Part shown: in pieces, positions 1-8,652 of the stretch
Position numbering within the stretch: the first letter of the stretch is position 1
Layout of the letters: every line of letters starts with the position of its first letter
Assembly (NCBI RefSeq): GCF_000613185.1
Contig: NZ_CCBB010000003.1
Coordinates: 2,170,001 to 2,234,000 of the forward strand
Reading direction: 5' to 3'
Length of the DNA stretch: 64,000 nucleotides
Origin: Mycolicibacterium cosmeticum
GTDB lineage: Bacteria > Actinomycetota > Actinomycetes > Mycobacteriales > Mycobacteriaceae
Program-made: the position numbers and the translations under genes
Notes under the pieces: model-generated
The model's input: the letters and a program-made list of their open reading frames with translations, nothing else
What the model was told of the DNA's origin: nothing
Database searches by the model: none

Positions 1-1112
1 TTCTCGGGTTCTGGGTCCGGGTCCGGCGCGGCCTGGGGTTCCGCTTTGGTGCGTCGCCGTTTGAGGAACACCCCGAGCCCGGCCAGGCCGGCCGGGAAGA
101 ACCCGACGACCACGATGAACAGCAGGCCCTGGGCGTAGGTCCACGCCGACGGGAACTGTTCGGAGAAGGCGGTTTGCGCCCATGCGACGCCGATGGCGCC
201 GAGCACCGGGCCCAACAGGGTGGTGCGGCCGCCGATCGCGACACCGATCAGGAAGGCGATGGACGGCACGATGCCGACCTGCGCGGGGGTGATGAATCCG
301 ATGATCGGCGCGAACAGGGCGCCGGCGATGCTCGCGAACAGCGCCGCCGTCGTGTAGGCCACCACCTTGATGTTGGCGGGGTCGTAACCCAAGAACCGCA
401 CCCGCTCCTCACCGTCGCGGACGGCCACCAGCAGTTCGCCGTACCGGCTCTGCATCAGCTGGCGCACCACGGCCACCACGACCAGCAGGACCCCTGCCGC
501 GATGAAATACAGCATCTGCCGGTTGACCGGGTCGGACAACCGGAAGCCGAAGAAGGTCCGGAAACCGTTGAGCCCGTTGCTGCCGCCCAGGGTGGCCTGC
601 CCCACGAGCAGGATGGCCAGCGCGGCCGCCAAGGCCTGGGACAGGATCGCGAAGTAGGCACCCTTGACCCGGCGCTTGAACACGCCGAGCCCGAGCAGGG
701 CGGCGATCGCCGTCGGCACGATGACGATCGCCAGCAAGGTGAAGGCGGGGGAGGCGAACGGCTCCCAGTAGGCGGGCAGTTTCGGGATGCCGGCGATCTG
801 CATGAAGTCCGGCACCGCCTGCTTGCGGATCTCGGCGTCGGCGATCTTGAGGTGCATGCCCATCATGTAGGCGCCCAGGCCGAAGAACACGCCCTGACCG
901 AGCGTGAGCATTCCGCCACGGCCCCAGGCCAATCCGATACCCGCGGCGACGATGGCGTAACACAGGTACTGGCCGAGCAGGCCCAGCCGGAAACTGGACA
1001 GCACCGCAGGGGCGACGCCGAACAGCACCACTGCGGCCACCGCGAAACCGGCCCAGGTCTGCCAGCGGCCGACCCAGGCCGTTCGTGCTCCCCGCGTCCG
1101 CATCGCCCTCAT
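1..1112 (-). CDS. urtC: Urea ABC transporter permease UrtC (3' end outside window)
   Basis: Second membrane subunit of the urea/short-chain amide importer, a branched-chain-amino-acid-type (LivM-like) permease. About 370 residues are visible with no stop before the left edge. Several long hydrophobic segments are present, and the visible C-terminus is a basic, proline- and glutamate-rich tail after the last membrane segment. The ATG at 1112 overlaps the urtB stop as ATGA, so the two are translationally coupled. The expected ATPases UrtD and UrtE would lie beyond position 1. The assignment to urea rather than amino acids rests on the operon order with the UrtA-type binding protein and on family resemblance. 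Confidence 0.88.
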   Translation of the reverse strand, partial: MRAMRTRGARTAWVGRWQTWAGFAVAAVVLFGVAPAVLSSFRLGLLGQYLCYAIVAAGIGLAWGRGGMLTLGQGVFFGLGAYMMGMHLKIADAEIRKQAVPDFMQIAGIPKLPAYWEPFASPAFTLLAIVIVPTAIAALLGLGVFKRRVKGAYFAILSQALAAALAILLVGQATLGGSNGLNGFRTFFGFRLSDPVNRQMLYFIAAGVLLVVVAVVRQLMQSRYGELLVAVRDGEERVRFLGYDPANIKVVAYTTAALFASIAGALFAPIIGFITPAQVGIVPSIAFLIGVAIGGRTTLLGPVLGAIGVAWAQTAFSEQFPSAWTYAQGLLFIVVVGFFPAGLAGLGVFLKRRRTKAEPQAAPDPDPEPE

Positions 1113-1993
1113 ACGAGACTCCTTGTCCGCACGGTGAACAGGCCCTGCGGCCGCGCCTGCAGGAAGACCACGATGATGACGAATACGATCACCTTCGCCA
1201 GCGATGCGGTGGTGCTGTACTCGATGAAGGAGTTGAGCAAGCCGAGGCCGAACGCGGCGATCACGGTGCCCTTGATCTGGCCGAGGCCGCCGACGACGAC
1301 CACCAGGAACGCGTCGATCAGATAACTCTGACCGGTGGTGGGACTGGTTGAGCCGATCAGCGTCAGCGCCACCCCGGCCACCCCGGCCAGCCCCGAGCCG
1401 ATGAAGAACGTGGTGATATCCGTTCTGCGCGAAGAGATCCCGCTGGTCTCGGCGAGGTCCCGGTTCTGCACGACGGCCCTGATCCGGCGGCCCATCGGGC
1501 TGGCCTTGAGCACGACGGCCAGCACCGTCACACACAGCACGGCCAGCACCAGGATGAAGATGCGGGTCTTCGGGACGACGGCGCCGAGAATCTCGATGCC
1601 GCCGGACAGCCAGGCCGGTGCGGTGACGTTGACCGCCGGTGCGCCGAAGATGTCGCGGGCCACCTGCTGCAGGATCAGGCCGACGCCGAAGGTGACCAGC
1701 AGCGTGTCCAGCGGGCGGTGGTACATCCGCTGGATCAGCGTCATCTCCAGCAGCACGCCCAGCAGGCCACCGACACCGAAGCCGACCACGAGTGAGATGA
1801 GCAGGGACGCACCGGCGTTGGCGATCAGCTGCTGCACCAGGTAGGCGGTGTAGCAGCCGGCCATGATGAATTCGCCGTGCGCCATGTTGATGACGCCCAT
1901 CTGACCGAAGGTCAGCGACAGACCCAGCGCGGCGAGCAACAGGATCGAGCCGAGGCTCAATCCTGTTGCCAGCTGTCCGATCAGGACATCCAC
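1109..1993 (-). CDS. urtB: Urea ABC transporter permease UrtB
   Basis: First permease subunit, LivH-like, 294 residues with GTG start at 1993. The N-terminus is hydrophobic with the family stretch LTFGQMGVINMAHGEFIMAG near residues 28-47. The cytoplasmic loop that contacts the ATPase is near residues 170-190. The gene lies 17 bases after urtA and overlaps urtC by four bases (ATGA), so urtA-urtB-urtC form one transcription unit. Proteobacterial UrtB usually carries a long N-terminal periplasmic extension; this short form is typical of actinobacteria. In the cell it forms the heteromeric pore with UrtC in the plasma membrane. Confidence 0.9.
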   Translation of the reverse strand: MDVLIGQLATGLSLGSILLLAALGLSLTFGQMGVINMAHGEFIMAGCYTAYLVQQLIANAGASLLISLVVGFGVGGLLGVLLEMTLIQRMYHRPLDTLLVTFGVGLILQQVARDIFGAPAVNVTAPAWLSGGIEILGAVVPKTRIFILVLAVLCVTVLAVVLKASPMGRRIRAVVQNRDLAETSGISSRRTDITTFFIGSGLAGVAGVALTLIGSTSPTTGQSYLIDAFLVVVVGGLGQIKGTVIAAFGLGLLNSFIEYSTTASLAKVIVFVIIVVFLQARPQGLFTVRTRSLV

Positions 1994-2010
1994 GTGTCAG
2001 TTACCCGTCG

Positions 2011-3294
2011 TCAGCCCGACAGGCCGGCGGCCCACGGGTAGGACTTCAGGTACGGGTCCGGGGTGATCGGGCCCTTGGACTCCCAGATCGTGTAGATCAG
2101 CCCGTCGGGATGGATCTCGCCGATGCGGGCGGTCTTGGTGATGTGGTGGTTCTCGCCGTCGATGGTGACCAGGCCCTCCGGGGCGTCGAAGGTGACCCCG
2201 CCGGCATTGTCCTGAATGGCCTTGGTGTCGAAGGCTTTCGCCTTCTCGGCGGTGTTCTTCCACAGGTACACCGAGACGTAGGCGGCCTCCATCGGGTCCG
2301 AGGTCGGCTTGTTCGCGCCGTAGGCCTTCTTGTAGGCGGCGACGAACGCCTTGTTCACCGGGTTGTCCACCGTCTGGTAGTAGTTCCATGCGGTGAGCTG
2401 GCCGGCGATGTTCTGTGCGCCGATCCCGGTGACCTCTTCCTCGGCGATGGACACCGACACCACCGGCATCTTCTGCGCGGTCAACCCGGCATTGGTGTAC
2501 TCCTTGAAGAACGCCACGTTGGAGTCGCCGTTGAGGGTGTTGAACACCGCCCCGGCGCCCGAGGCGCGCACCTTGTTGACGATGGTGGAGAAATCGGTGG
2601 AGCCCAGCGGGGTGTAGTCCTCACCCTTGATCTCGATACCATTGGCGCCGGCGTAGGCCTTGATGATGCGGTTGGCGGTCTGCGGGAAGACGTAGTCACT
2701 GCCCACCAGGTAGAGCGACTTGACGCCCTTCTCCTTCAGGTAGTCCAGCGCCGGCACGATCTGCTGGTTGGTGGTGGCACCGGTGTAGAAGATGTTCTTG
2801 CTGGACTCCAGGCCCTCGTATTGCACCGGGTAGTAGAGCAGCGAGTCGTTGCTCTCGAAGACGGGGAGCATGGCCTTGCGGCTGGACGAGGTCCACCCGC
2901 CGAACACCGCGGCGACGCAGTCGTCCTTGATCAGCTTCTCGGCCTTCTGGGCGAACACCGCCGGATCCGATGCGCCGTCCTCACCGACAATCTGGATCTG
3001 CTTACCCAGCACCCCGCCTTTGGCGTTGATCTCGTCGACGGCCAGTTTGATGGCGTCGCGCACCGTCACCTCGGAGATCGCCATGGTGCCCGACAGTGAG
3101 TTCAGCGAGCCGACCTTGATGGTGGAGCCCGAGGTGTCCACACAGGACGCGGCCGCGGCCGCGGCCGTGCTGTCGCTCTCGCTGGCCTTGCTGCCACATC
3201 CGGCCAACACCAGGGCGGCCGCGGCGACCATACTCCCGGCTGCCAGGACGGACCTGTTGGCGCCTCTGCTGAGGGCGGGGCGTCGAAGTCGCAT
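2011..3294 (-). CDS. urtA: Urea-binding lipoprotein UrtA
   Basis: Extracytoplasmic binding protein of 427 residues. The N-terminus has arginines, a hydrophobic core and a lipobox LAGC with the lipidated cysteine at about residue 33. The mature part is a type I periplasmic-binding fold of the FmdD/UrtA (amide/urea) group, with the motifs [14 protein letters not shown] near residue 62 and [12 protein letters not shown] near residue 90. The region before the ATG at 3294 contains a GGAAAGG ribosome binding site. It is the first gene of urtABC. In mycobacteria the urea transporter belongs to nitrogen-limitation (GlnR) control; a candidate box is listed upstream. Confidence 0.92.
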   Translation of the reverse strand: MRLRRPALSRGANRSVLAAGSMVAAAALVLAGCGSKASESDSTAAAAAASCVDTSGSTIKVGSLNSLSGTMAISEVTVRDAIKLAVDEINAKGGVLGKQIQIVGEDGASDPAVFAQKAEKLIKDDCVAAVFGGWTSSSRKAMLPVFESNDSLLYYPVQYEGLESSKNIFYTGATTNQQIVPALDYLKEKGVKSLYLVGSDYVFPQTANRIIKAYAGANGIEIKGEDYTPLGSTDFSTIVNKVRASGAGAVFNTLNGDSNVAFFKEYTNAGLTAQKMPVVSVSIAEEEVTGIGAQNIAGQLTAWNYYQTVDNPVNKAFVAAYKKAYGANKPTSDPMEAAYVSVYLWKNTAEKAKAFDTKAIQDNAGGVTFDAPEGLVTIDGENHHITKTARIGEIHPDGLIYTIWESKGPITPDPYLKSYPWAAGLSG

Positions 3295-3390
3295 CTATTG
3301 CCTTTCCGTCGATTTCGCGTCGTGCGAGGGAATCGGGGAGAAATCGGTCACACGGGGACGTGTGTCGAATCGGCACGTTAGAGCTGGCAA

Positions 3391-3420
3391 GTTTCTGTGA
3401 AATTTCTGTATGTGACGAAC
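3391..3420 (-). promoter_or_regulatory. Candidate GlnR-type control region upstream of urtA
   Basis: An AT-rich patch in an otherwise GC-rich 230-base gap (3295-3526). It contains two adjacent 11-base direct repeats beginning TTTCTGT, at 3392-3402 and 3403-3413, followed by GTGAC at 3412-3416. On the urtA strand this reads GTCAC followed by two A-rich half sites, resembling the tandem GTnAC-type half sites of actinobacterial GlnR. The spacing fits the consensus imperfectly, so the regulator is an inference. The rest of the gap holds no gene that I can see. Confidence 0.35.
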
Positions 3421-3526
3421 AAATTAACCTGTTGGTCGATCGGTATTGGTCCGTTGTTCGCCGGCGCCGCCGAGGCGCGGATCCGGCCGGTGTAACGATC
3501 GGGTAGCGTCCGGCGATGTGACGGAC

Positions 3527-3958
3527 ATGCGAAAAGGTATGAGCAAGGTCGGGGCGACGGTTTCAGCGGTGCTGGTTTCGGGAGCGGCGCTCGCGCTGGG
3601 AACCGGCGTGGCCCAGGCCGAGCCGGCTGCGGGTCACCAAGTTCGCTACACGCTGACGTCGACGGCCCCGTACGACTTCCAGGTGCTGTATCTGACGGCC
3701 CAGCCGGCCGACAAGGCGGCGTACAACGCCGACGCGTACTCGTATGTGAAGCGCGAGACCATCAACGTCGCGCCGGACCGGCCCTTCGTCTTCGAGACCA
3801 CGCTGGCCGATCCGCAGTGGGCGATCCTGCAGGTGAGCAGCACCACCAAGGGTGGTGTCGGCGCGCCGAACCCGCATTGTGAGGTCGCCGTGGACAACCA
3901 GGTCATCGTCGCGCAGGACGCGCCGTACAGCGTGGTGTGCCAGGGCTCGCAGTGGTAA
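3527..3958 (+). CDS. Small secreted protein of unknown function
   Basis: A protein of about 143 residues from the ATG at 3527; GTG 3518 in the same frame is an alternative. The N-terminus is a classical signal peptide: MRKGMSKVG, a hydrophobic stretch, then a likely cleavage site after VAQA (GVAQAEPAAG). The mature part of roughly 110 residues is rich in beta-forming residues, with aromatic and threonine-rich strands and two cysteines close to the C-terminus that could form a disulfide. In size and layout it resembles MmpS-like and other small mycobacterial exported proteins, but I do not recognise a named family. It is divergent from urtA and upstream of a methyltransferase gene. Confidence 0.72.
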   Translation: MRKGMSKVGATVSAVLVSGAALALGTGVAQAEPAAGHQVRYTLTSTAPYDFQVLYLTAQPADKAAYNADAYSYVKRETINVAPDRPFVFETTLADPQWAILQVSSTTKGGVGAPNPHCEVAVDNQVIVAQDAPYSVVCQGSQW

Positions 3959-4055
3959 CTGCGCATTGAGCGAAATCTTTGCTCGAACTGCTCCGTCGGG
4001 GCACGCACGCGCGTAGCTTCGAAGGCGTCCATACCCATGGGCGAAGGAGCCGGCG

Positions 4056-5108
4056 ATGGCCATCGACGAAGACAAACTCCAGGCGTTCCTGGGCCGGGCG
4101 ATCGGTGATCTGGGTGCGGCGATGAGTGCCACGCTCGTTCTCATCGGGGATGAGCTCGGGCTTTACCGGGCACTCGCACGGGGACGGTTGACGGCCGGCG
4201 AGCTGGCCGCGGAAACCAGCACCGACGAACGGTACGTGCGGGAGTGGCTGGCCAATCAGGCCGCAGGCGGCTACGTCGAGTACGACGAATCCGGCGACCG
4301 CTATCACCTGAGCGAGGAACAGGCGCTGTGCCTGGCCGATCCGAACGGTCCGGTGGACCTGCCCGGTGGCTATGCGGTGGTGGAGGACCTCTTCCATGTG
4401 AAGGCGCGGGCGGTGCAGAACTTCCGCACCGGCGCGGGCATGGAATGGGGTGAGCACGATCCGTGCCTGTTCCGCGGCACCGAGCGTTTCTTCCGGGCCG
4501 GGTACCAGGCCAGCCTGCTGGACTCCTGGTTGCCCGCCCTGGACGGCGTCGTCGACAAGCTGACCGCCGGCGCCACCGTCGCCGACGTCGGCTGCGGGCA
4601 CGGTGTCACCACAATCCTGATGGCGCAAGCCTTTCCGGCATCACGGTTCGTCGGCGTCGACTACCACGACGCGTCGATCGAGACGGCGCGCGAGCACGCG
4701 ACGCAGGCGGGGTTGACCAACGTCACCTTCGAGGTGGCGGATGCGACGACCTACGGCGGTGCGGACTACGACCTGATCGCCTTCTTCGACTGTCTGCACG
4801 ATATGGCCGATCCGGGCGGAGCGGCCCGGCATGCCCGCCAGGCGCTCGGACCGGACGGGCACTGCCTGCTCGTGGAGCCGTTCGCCGGTGACAGCGTCGC
4901 CGACAACCTCAACCCGGTCGGCCGGGTGTTCTACGGGGCGTCCTCGATGATCTGTGTCCCGGTGTCGCTGGCCCAGCACGGCCCGGCCCTGGGCGCGCAG
5001 GCCGGCGAGCGCCGGCTCAGGGAGGTGATGGTCGCCGACGGCGGCTTCACCCGGTTCCGGCGCGCCACCGAGACCCCGTTCAACCTGGTGTTCGAGGCGA
5101 GGCCGTAG
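4056..5108 (+). CDS. SAM-dependent methyltransferase, Rv2258c-like
   Basis: Class I methyltransferase of 350 residues with an N-terminal winged-helix/dimerisation domain (about residues 15-110), the architecture of mycobacterial Rv2258c and related small-molecule O/N-methyltransferases. Motif I is VADVGCGHG at residues 175-183, the motif II acidic residue is in VGVDYHD near 199-205, and the third region is DLIAFFDCLHD near 243-253. GGAG lies eight bases before the ATG. A possible -10 box TAGCTT lies at 4015-4020. The substrate cannot be told from the sequence. It is probably transcribed alone. Confidence 0.82.
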   Translation: MAIDEDKLQAFLGRAIGDLGAAMSATLVLIGDELGLYRALARGRLTAGELAAETSTDERYVREWLANQAAGGYVEYDESGDRYHLSEEQALCLADPNGPVDLPGGYAVVEDLFHVKARAVQNFRTGAGMEWGEHDPCLFRGTERFFRAGYQASLLDSWLPALDGVVDKLTAGATVADVGCGHGVTTILMAQAFPASRFVGVDYHDASIETAREHATQAGLTNVTFEVADATTYGGADYDLIAFFDCLHDMADPGGAARHARQALGPDGHCLLVEPFAGDSVADNLNPVGRVFYGASSMICVPVSLAQHGPALGAQAGERRLREVMVADGGFTRFRRATETPFNLVFEARP

Positions 5109-5115
5109 CCGCCGC

Positions 5116-5151
5116 TTGACAATTCGTATCGAACAGTTGTTCGATATACCC
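5116..5151 (+). promoter_or_regulatory. SOS promoter: LexA box inside a leaderless promoter
   Basis: TTGACA (5116-5121) is a consensus -35 box. TCGAACAGTTGTTCGA (5129-5144) is a perfect palindrome that matches the mycobacterial LexA consensus TCGAAC-N4-GTTCGA. TTCGAT (5140-5145) lies 18 bases after the -35 box and serves as the likely -10 box, six bases before ATG 5152. LexA bound here would cover the spacer and the -10 box. That Rv2578c, the M. tuberculosis homologue of the next gene, belongs to the LexA/DNA-damage regulon is established knowledge as I recall it. Confidence 0.87.
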
Positions 5152-6171
5152 ATGCGGTGGGACGGGCAAAGCGTACGCGTCGATGACGGCGCCCTGCCCG
5201 GCCTGCAGCGCCTGGGGTTCGTCCGCAGCGTGCGCACCCCGCAGTTCGAGGGCATGACGTTTCACGAGGTGCTGTGCAAATCGGCGCTGAACAAGGTGCC
5301 CGATGCGTCGATGCTGCCGTTCCGCTACACCGTCAACGGGTACCGCGGGTGCTCACACGCCTGCCGCTACTGCTTCGCCAGGCCCACACACGAATACCTG
5401 GATTTCGATCCCGGTGCCGATTTCGACTCACAGGTCGTGGTGAAGACCAATGTCGTCGACGTCCTGGAACGTGAATTGGCCCGGCGGTCGTGGACGCGGG
5501 AGACGGTGGCACTGGGCACCAACACCGACCCGTATCAGCGGGCCGAGGGGCGGTACGCGTTGATGCCGGGCATCCTGCGGGCCCTGACGGCCTCCGGCAC
5601 ACCGTTCTCGATCCTCACCAAAGGCACCCTGTTGCGGCGGGACCTGCCGCTGATTTCCGAAGCGGCACAGACCGTTCCGGTGAGCGTGTCGATCTCGTTG
5701 GCGATCGGGGACCCCGACCTGCACCGCGAGGTGGAGCCGGGCACCCCGTCGCCGCAGGCGCGGCTCGGGCTGATCAGCGCGATCCGCGAGGCCGGGCTGA
5801 ACTGCCATGTGATGGTGGCCCCGGTGCTGCCGCGGCTGACCGATTCCACCGAGCACCTGGACGACCTGCTCGGCCGGATCGCGGCGGCCGGCGCCACCGG
5901 GGTGACGGTGTTCGGCCTGCACCTGCGCGGCTCCACCCGTGGCTGGTTCATGCAGTGGCTGCAGGCCACGCATCCCGAACTCGTCTTCGAATACCGGCGG
6001 TTGTACCGGCGCGGCGCCTACCTGCCCGCCGACTACCGCGATGAACTCCGTACCCGGGTGGCGCCGTTGGTGGCCCGGTACGGCCTGACTGGGCGCGCAA
6101 CGCCGCCCATGGCGGGCGCCGGTGCCGTTTCCTCCGAAGTCGCGGCACCGGCGCACCCCACCTTGTTCTGA
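5152..6171 (+). CDS. Radical SAM protein, Rv2578c family
   Basis: Radical SAM enzyme of 339 residues. The [4Fe-4S]-binding motif is C67-x3-C71-x2-C74 within GCSHACRYCFARPTHEY. The following segments (KTNV, GTNTDPYQ, ILTKGTLLRRD, HVMVAPVLP) follow the SPL/Rv2578c layout of the TIM barrel. A TTG at 5116 would give a longer frame, but that TTG is the -35 box of the SOS promoter. ATG 5152 sits at the expected transcription start and matches the start of the M. tuberculosis homologue. The substrate is unknown; SOS control suggests a role in DNA damage. It is convergent with the next gene, nine bases apart. Confidence 0.9.
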   Translation: MRWDGQSVRVDDGALPGLQRLGFVRSVRTPQFEGMTFHEVLCKSALNKVPDASMLPFRYTVNGYRGCSHACRYCFARPTHEYLDFDPGADFDSQVVVKTNVVDVLERELARRSWTRETVALGTNTDPYQRAEGRYALMPGILRALTASGTPFSILTKGTLLRRDLPLISEAAQTVPVSVSISLAIGDPDLHREVEPGTPSPQARLGLISAIREAGLNCHVMVAPVLPRLTDSTEHLDDLLGRIAAAGATGVTVFGLHLRGSTRGWFMQWLQATHPELVFEYRRLYRRGAYLPADYRDELRTRVAPLVARYGLTGRATPPMAGAGAVSSEVAAPAHPTLF

Positions 6172-6180
6172 GACGGGTTG

Positions 6181-7431
6181 CTAGCGACCGCGTTTCACCT
6201 GATTGAACGGCACCCCCCGGTCGGCGGCGTATTCACGCGGGAAGCCGAGCACCCGCTCGGCGATGACGTTGCGGGCCATCTCCGAACTGCCGCCGCCCAG
6301 CGAACCGGTCTGCCGGGACAGATACCGCACACCGATGTCCAGCAGCCCCGACCCGTCGTCCACCACCCCGGCCGTCCCGGCGATGGCCAACGCGGTGTCC
6401 ACCTCGAGCTCGGTGGTCTCGGCGTGGAACAGCCGGATCAGCGTGCCGGCGTTGGGTGGCAGGCCGCCGTCGGCGATGGACGCCGAGACATGGTCGATCA
6501 GTTGCTCTTTGACGATGCGCCGGGCCAGGGCGCGTCCGGCGAGATCCTGTACCCGCGGATCGGACCCCTGGCCGGTTGCCTCGGCCAGGCCGATGTGGTC
6601 GGGCGGCATCTCGCTGGCGTTCTCGGCCCCGGTGCCACTGGCGAACTCGGATCCGCCCCCGACCGCGCGCCGTTCGTGGTGTAGCTGCCGGGTGGCCACC
6701 GTCCAGCCGTCGTTGACGGCGCCTACCACGGCGTCGTCGTCGAGCACCAGACCGTCGAAGAACTCTTCGCAGAACTCCTCGTTACCGTTGATCTCCTTGA
6801 TGCGGCGCATCGTGATGCCCGGCGCGGCCAGCGGTACCAGGAACATGGTGAGGCCCTCGTGTTTGGGCACGGTCCAGTCGGTGCGGGCCAGCATCAGGCC
6901 GTAGTCGGCGGCGAACGCGCTGGTGCTCCAGGTCTTGGCGCCGTTGATGATCCACGTGTCGCCGACCCGGTCGGCGCGGGTGATGACACCCGCCAGGTCC
7001 GAGCCGCCGTTGGGTTCGGACAGCAACTGGCACAGCACCTCCTCACCGCGGATGGCCGCCGCGATGCGTGACCGTTTCTGCTCCTCGCTCCCGACGTCCA
7101 GGATGGTGGCCGCACAGATGGTGAACGACGGGGTGTTCAGGATCAGCGGCATCTCGTAGTTTCGGCATTCGACGTTGAACGCCTTCTGGTACGCGAGATC
7201 CAGGCCGAGGCCGCCGTATTCGCGGGGGAAGCAGATACCGGCGAAGCCGCCGGCGTACAGGCGCTGCTGCAGATCCTTGGCTCGATCCCAGGACTGCTGA
7301 TCGGCGCGCACCATGAAGGGCGGATGGTCGGGATCGATGGGCGGCATGTTCTGTGCCAGCCAGGTTTTGGCGCGTGCGGCGAAGTCGGCCACCGACTCGT
7401 CGGTGCCGGTGGAGACGGCGGCGTCGGTCAT
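6181..7431 (-). CDS. Acyl-CoA dehydrogenase, large subunit type
   Basis: FAD-dependent acyl-CoA dehydrogenase of 416 residues. The N-terminal helical domain leads to FPREYGGLGL. The FAD-binding segments are LLSEPNGGSDLAG near residue 140 and the WSTS stretch after it, and the C-terminal segment ends GGGSSEMARNVIAERVLG. The glutamate that serves as base in MCAD-type enzymes (within YEGT) aligns with glycine here, as far as I can judge by eye. That is common in mycobacterial FadE pairs that form alpha2beta2 heterotetramers (FadE28-29 and similar). The ATG at 7431 overlaps the stop of the upstream dehydrogenase as ATGA. The frame continues upstream of the ATG only as a shadow of that neighbour. 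Confidence 0.9.
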   Translation of the reverse strand: MTDAAVSTGTDESVADFAARAKTWLAQNMPPIDPDHPPFMVRADQQSWDRAKDLQQRLYAGGFAGICFPREYGGLGLDLAYQKAFNVECRNYEMPLILNTPSFTICAATILDVGSEEQKRSRIAAAIRGEEVLCQLLSEPNGGSDLAGVITRADRVGDTWIINGAKTWSTSAFAADYGLMLARTDWTVPKHEGLTMFLVPLAAPGITMRRIKEINGNEEFCEEFFDGLVLDDDAVVGAVNDGWTVATRQLHHERRAVGGGSEFASGTGAENASEMPPDHIGLAEATGQGSDPRVQDLAGRALARRIVKEQLIDHVSASIADGGLPPNAGTLIRLFHAETTELEVDTALAIAGTAGVVDDGSGLLDIGVRYLSRQTGSLGGGSSEMARNVIAERVLGFPREYAADRGVPFNQVKRGR

Positions 7432-8564
7432 GCGGGCACCTTTCGGCTCATGGCGTAGACGGCGCGGTGGTGGTCCTCGGGTGAGCCGTACATGGCCCGG
7501 TTGAGCACCGCCCGCCGCAGGTACAGATGCAGATCGTGTTCCCAGGTGACTCCGATGCCGCCGTGCAGTTGCACGCAGTCCTGCAGCATCACCGGAGCCC
7601 GTTCGGCGACATAGGCTTTGGCGACACTCACCAGCAGCGGAGCGTCCGTCGAACGGGCGCCGACGGCGGCTGCCGCACCGGCGGTGGTCGCCCGGCAGGC
7701 CTCGAACCACATCTTCATGTCGGCGTACCGGTGCTTGAGCGCCTGGTAGGACGCCAGCGGCCGGCCGAAGCTGTGCCGGTCGAGCAGCCACTGACGGGTG
7801 AAGGCCAGCACCGTGTCGAGGATCCCGACGGTCTCGGCGCATTGCAGCAGCAGCGCGATCTGGCGCTGGCGTTCGAGCACCGCGGCGGTCTGCTCGGCAC
7901 TGCCCACCACCGCCGACGCGTCGATCTGCACCCCGTCGAAGCGCACGCGGGCGTGCTTCTTCACCAGGTCGACCGTCCGCTGCTCCGTCACGTCGACGCC
8001 CGGGATGCCGGCCGGGACCAGGAATTGCCGTGGCGTTCCGTCGCAGTCGGCGACCACCAGGAACACATCGGCCCGATCGCCGGCCTCGACACGGTCCTTC
8101 ACCCCGTCGATGCGGTAACCGTTCGGGGTGCGGGTTGCGGTGGTACGGGGCGAAGTCGGATCGAACGGACGGCCCGGTTCGTACGTGGCCCAGGAGCCCA
8201 CCGACCGGCCGGCGACGAGCGCTTCGATGGTCTCCTCGTGGCCGCCGGGGGTGTCTGCCAGACCGGCGAGCACCACGCTGACCGGGTGCAGGGGGCCGGG
8301 TGCGACGGTGCGTCCGGCTTGCTCGGCGATGAGCGCCAGGTCGGCCACCCCGTCACCGGACACGCTTCCGCCGCCCAGGTCTTCGGGGACCAGCAGGCCG
8401 GACCAGCCCAGTTCGGCGGCTCGCTGCCACCACGCCGATTCGAACGAGGCGTCGCGGGCGTGCAGGTCGCGCACGACGCCCAGCGACGCCTCCTTCTCCA
8501 GGAATGCCTGCGCGGTCGTGGCGAACAGCATCTGCTCGGGCACGTCGAGGATGCGTAAGGGCAT
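7428..8564 (-). CDS. Acyl-CoA dehydrogenase, partner subunit
   Basis: A second, more divergent acyl-CoA dehydrogenase-like protein of 378 residues, first gene of the pair. The C-terminal hallmark QLHGGIGVTWEHDLHLYLRR lies near residue 335. The N-terminal half is less conserved than in stand-alone enzymes. Coupled translation with the following dehydrogenase (ATGA) and the family precedent suggest that the two form one heteromeric enzyme. The acyl-CoA substrate is unknown; in mycobacteria such pairs often act on sterol side chains or branched acyl groups. It starts 20 bases downstream (on the minus strand) of a perfect operator-like palindrome and of the TetR gene. Confidence 0.88.
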   Translation of the reverse strand: MPLRILDVPEQMLFATTAQAFLEKEASLGVVRDLHARDASFESAWWQRAAELGWSGLLVPEDLGGGSVSGDGVADLALIAEQAGRTVAPGPLHPVSVVLAGLADTPGGHEETIEALVAGRSVGSWATYEPGRPFDPTSPRTTATRTPNGYRIDGVKDRVEAGDRADVFLVVADCDGTPRQFLVPAGIPGVDVTEQRTVDLVKKHARVRFDGVQIDASAVVGSAEQTAAVLERQRQIALLLQCAETVGILDTVLAFTRQWLLDRHSFGRPLASYQALKHRYADMKMWFEACRATTAGAAAAVGARSTDAPLLVSVAKAYVAERAPVMLQDCVQLHGGIGVTWEHDLHLYLRRAVLNRAMYGSPEDHHRAVYAMSRKVPA

Positions 8565-8583
8565 ACCCGCCTCCTGGAAATCT

Positions 8584-8604
8584 CATTACCGAATGACGGT
8601 AATG
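8584..8604 (-). promoter_or_regulatory. Palindromic operator between tetR and the acyl-CoA dehydrogenase pair
   Basis: Perfect inverted repeat CATTACCG-N5-CGGTAATG in the 88-base gap before the dehydrogenase pair, about 20 bases from its start codon. A further TTACC half site follows at 8608-8612. TTACCG recurs at 9299-9304 in the gap between the TetR gene and the divergent thioesterase, so one regulator could control both. Assignment to the adjacent TetR protein is inference from position. Confidence 0.65.
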
Positions 8605-8652
8605 AAGTTACCACCTCACTGCGACGGAGGACACCATCGCGATCGACGCAGG

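Noticed and set aside
5116..5151. TTG start giving 12 more residues on the radical SAM protein
   Set aside because: The TTG is part of the TTGACA -35 box and the interval is the LexA operator; ATG 5152 matches the family start.
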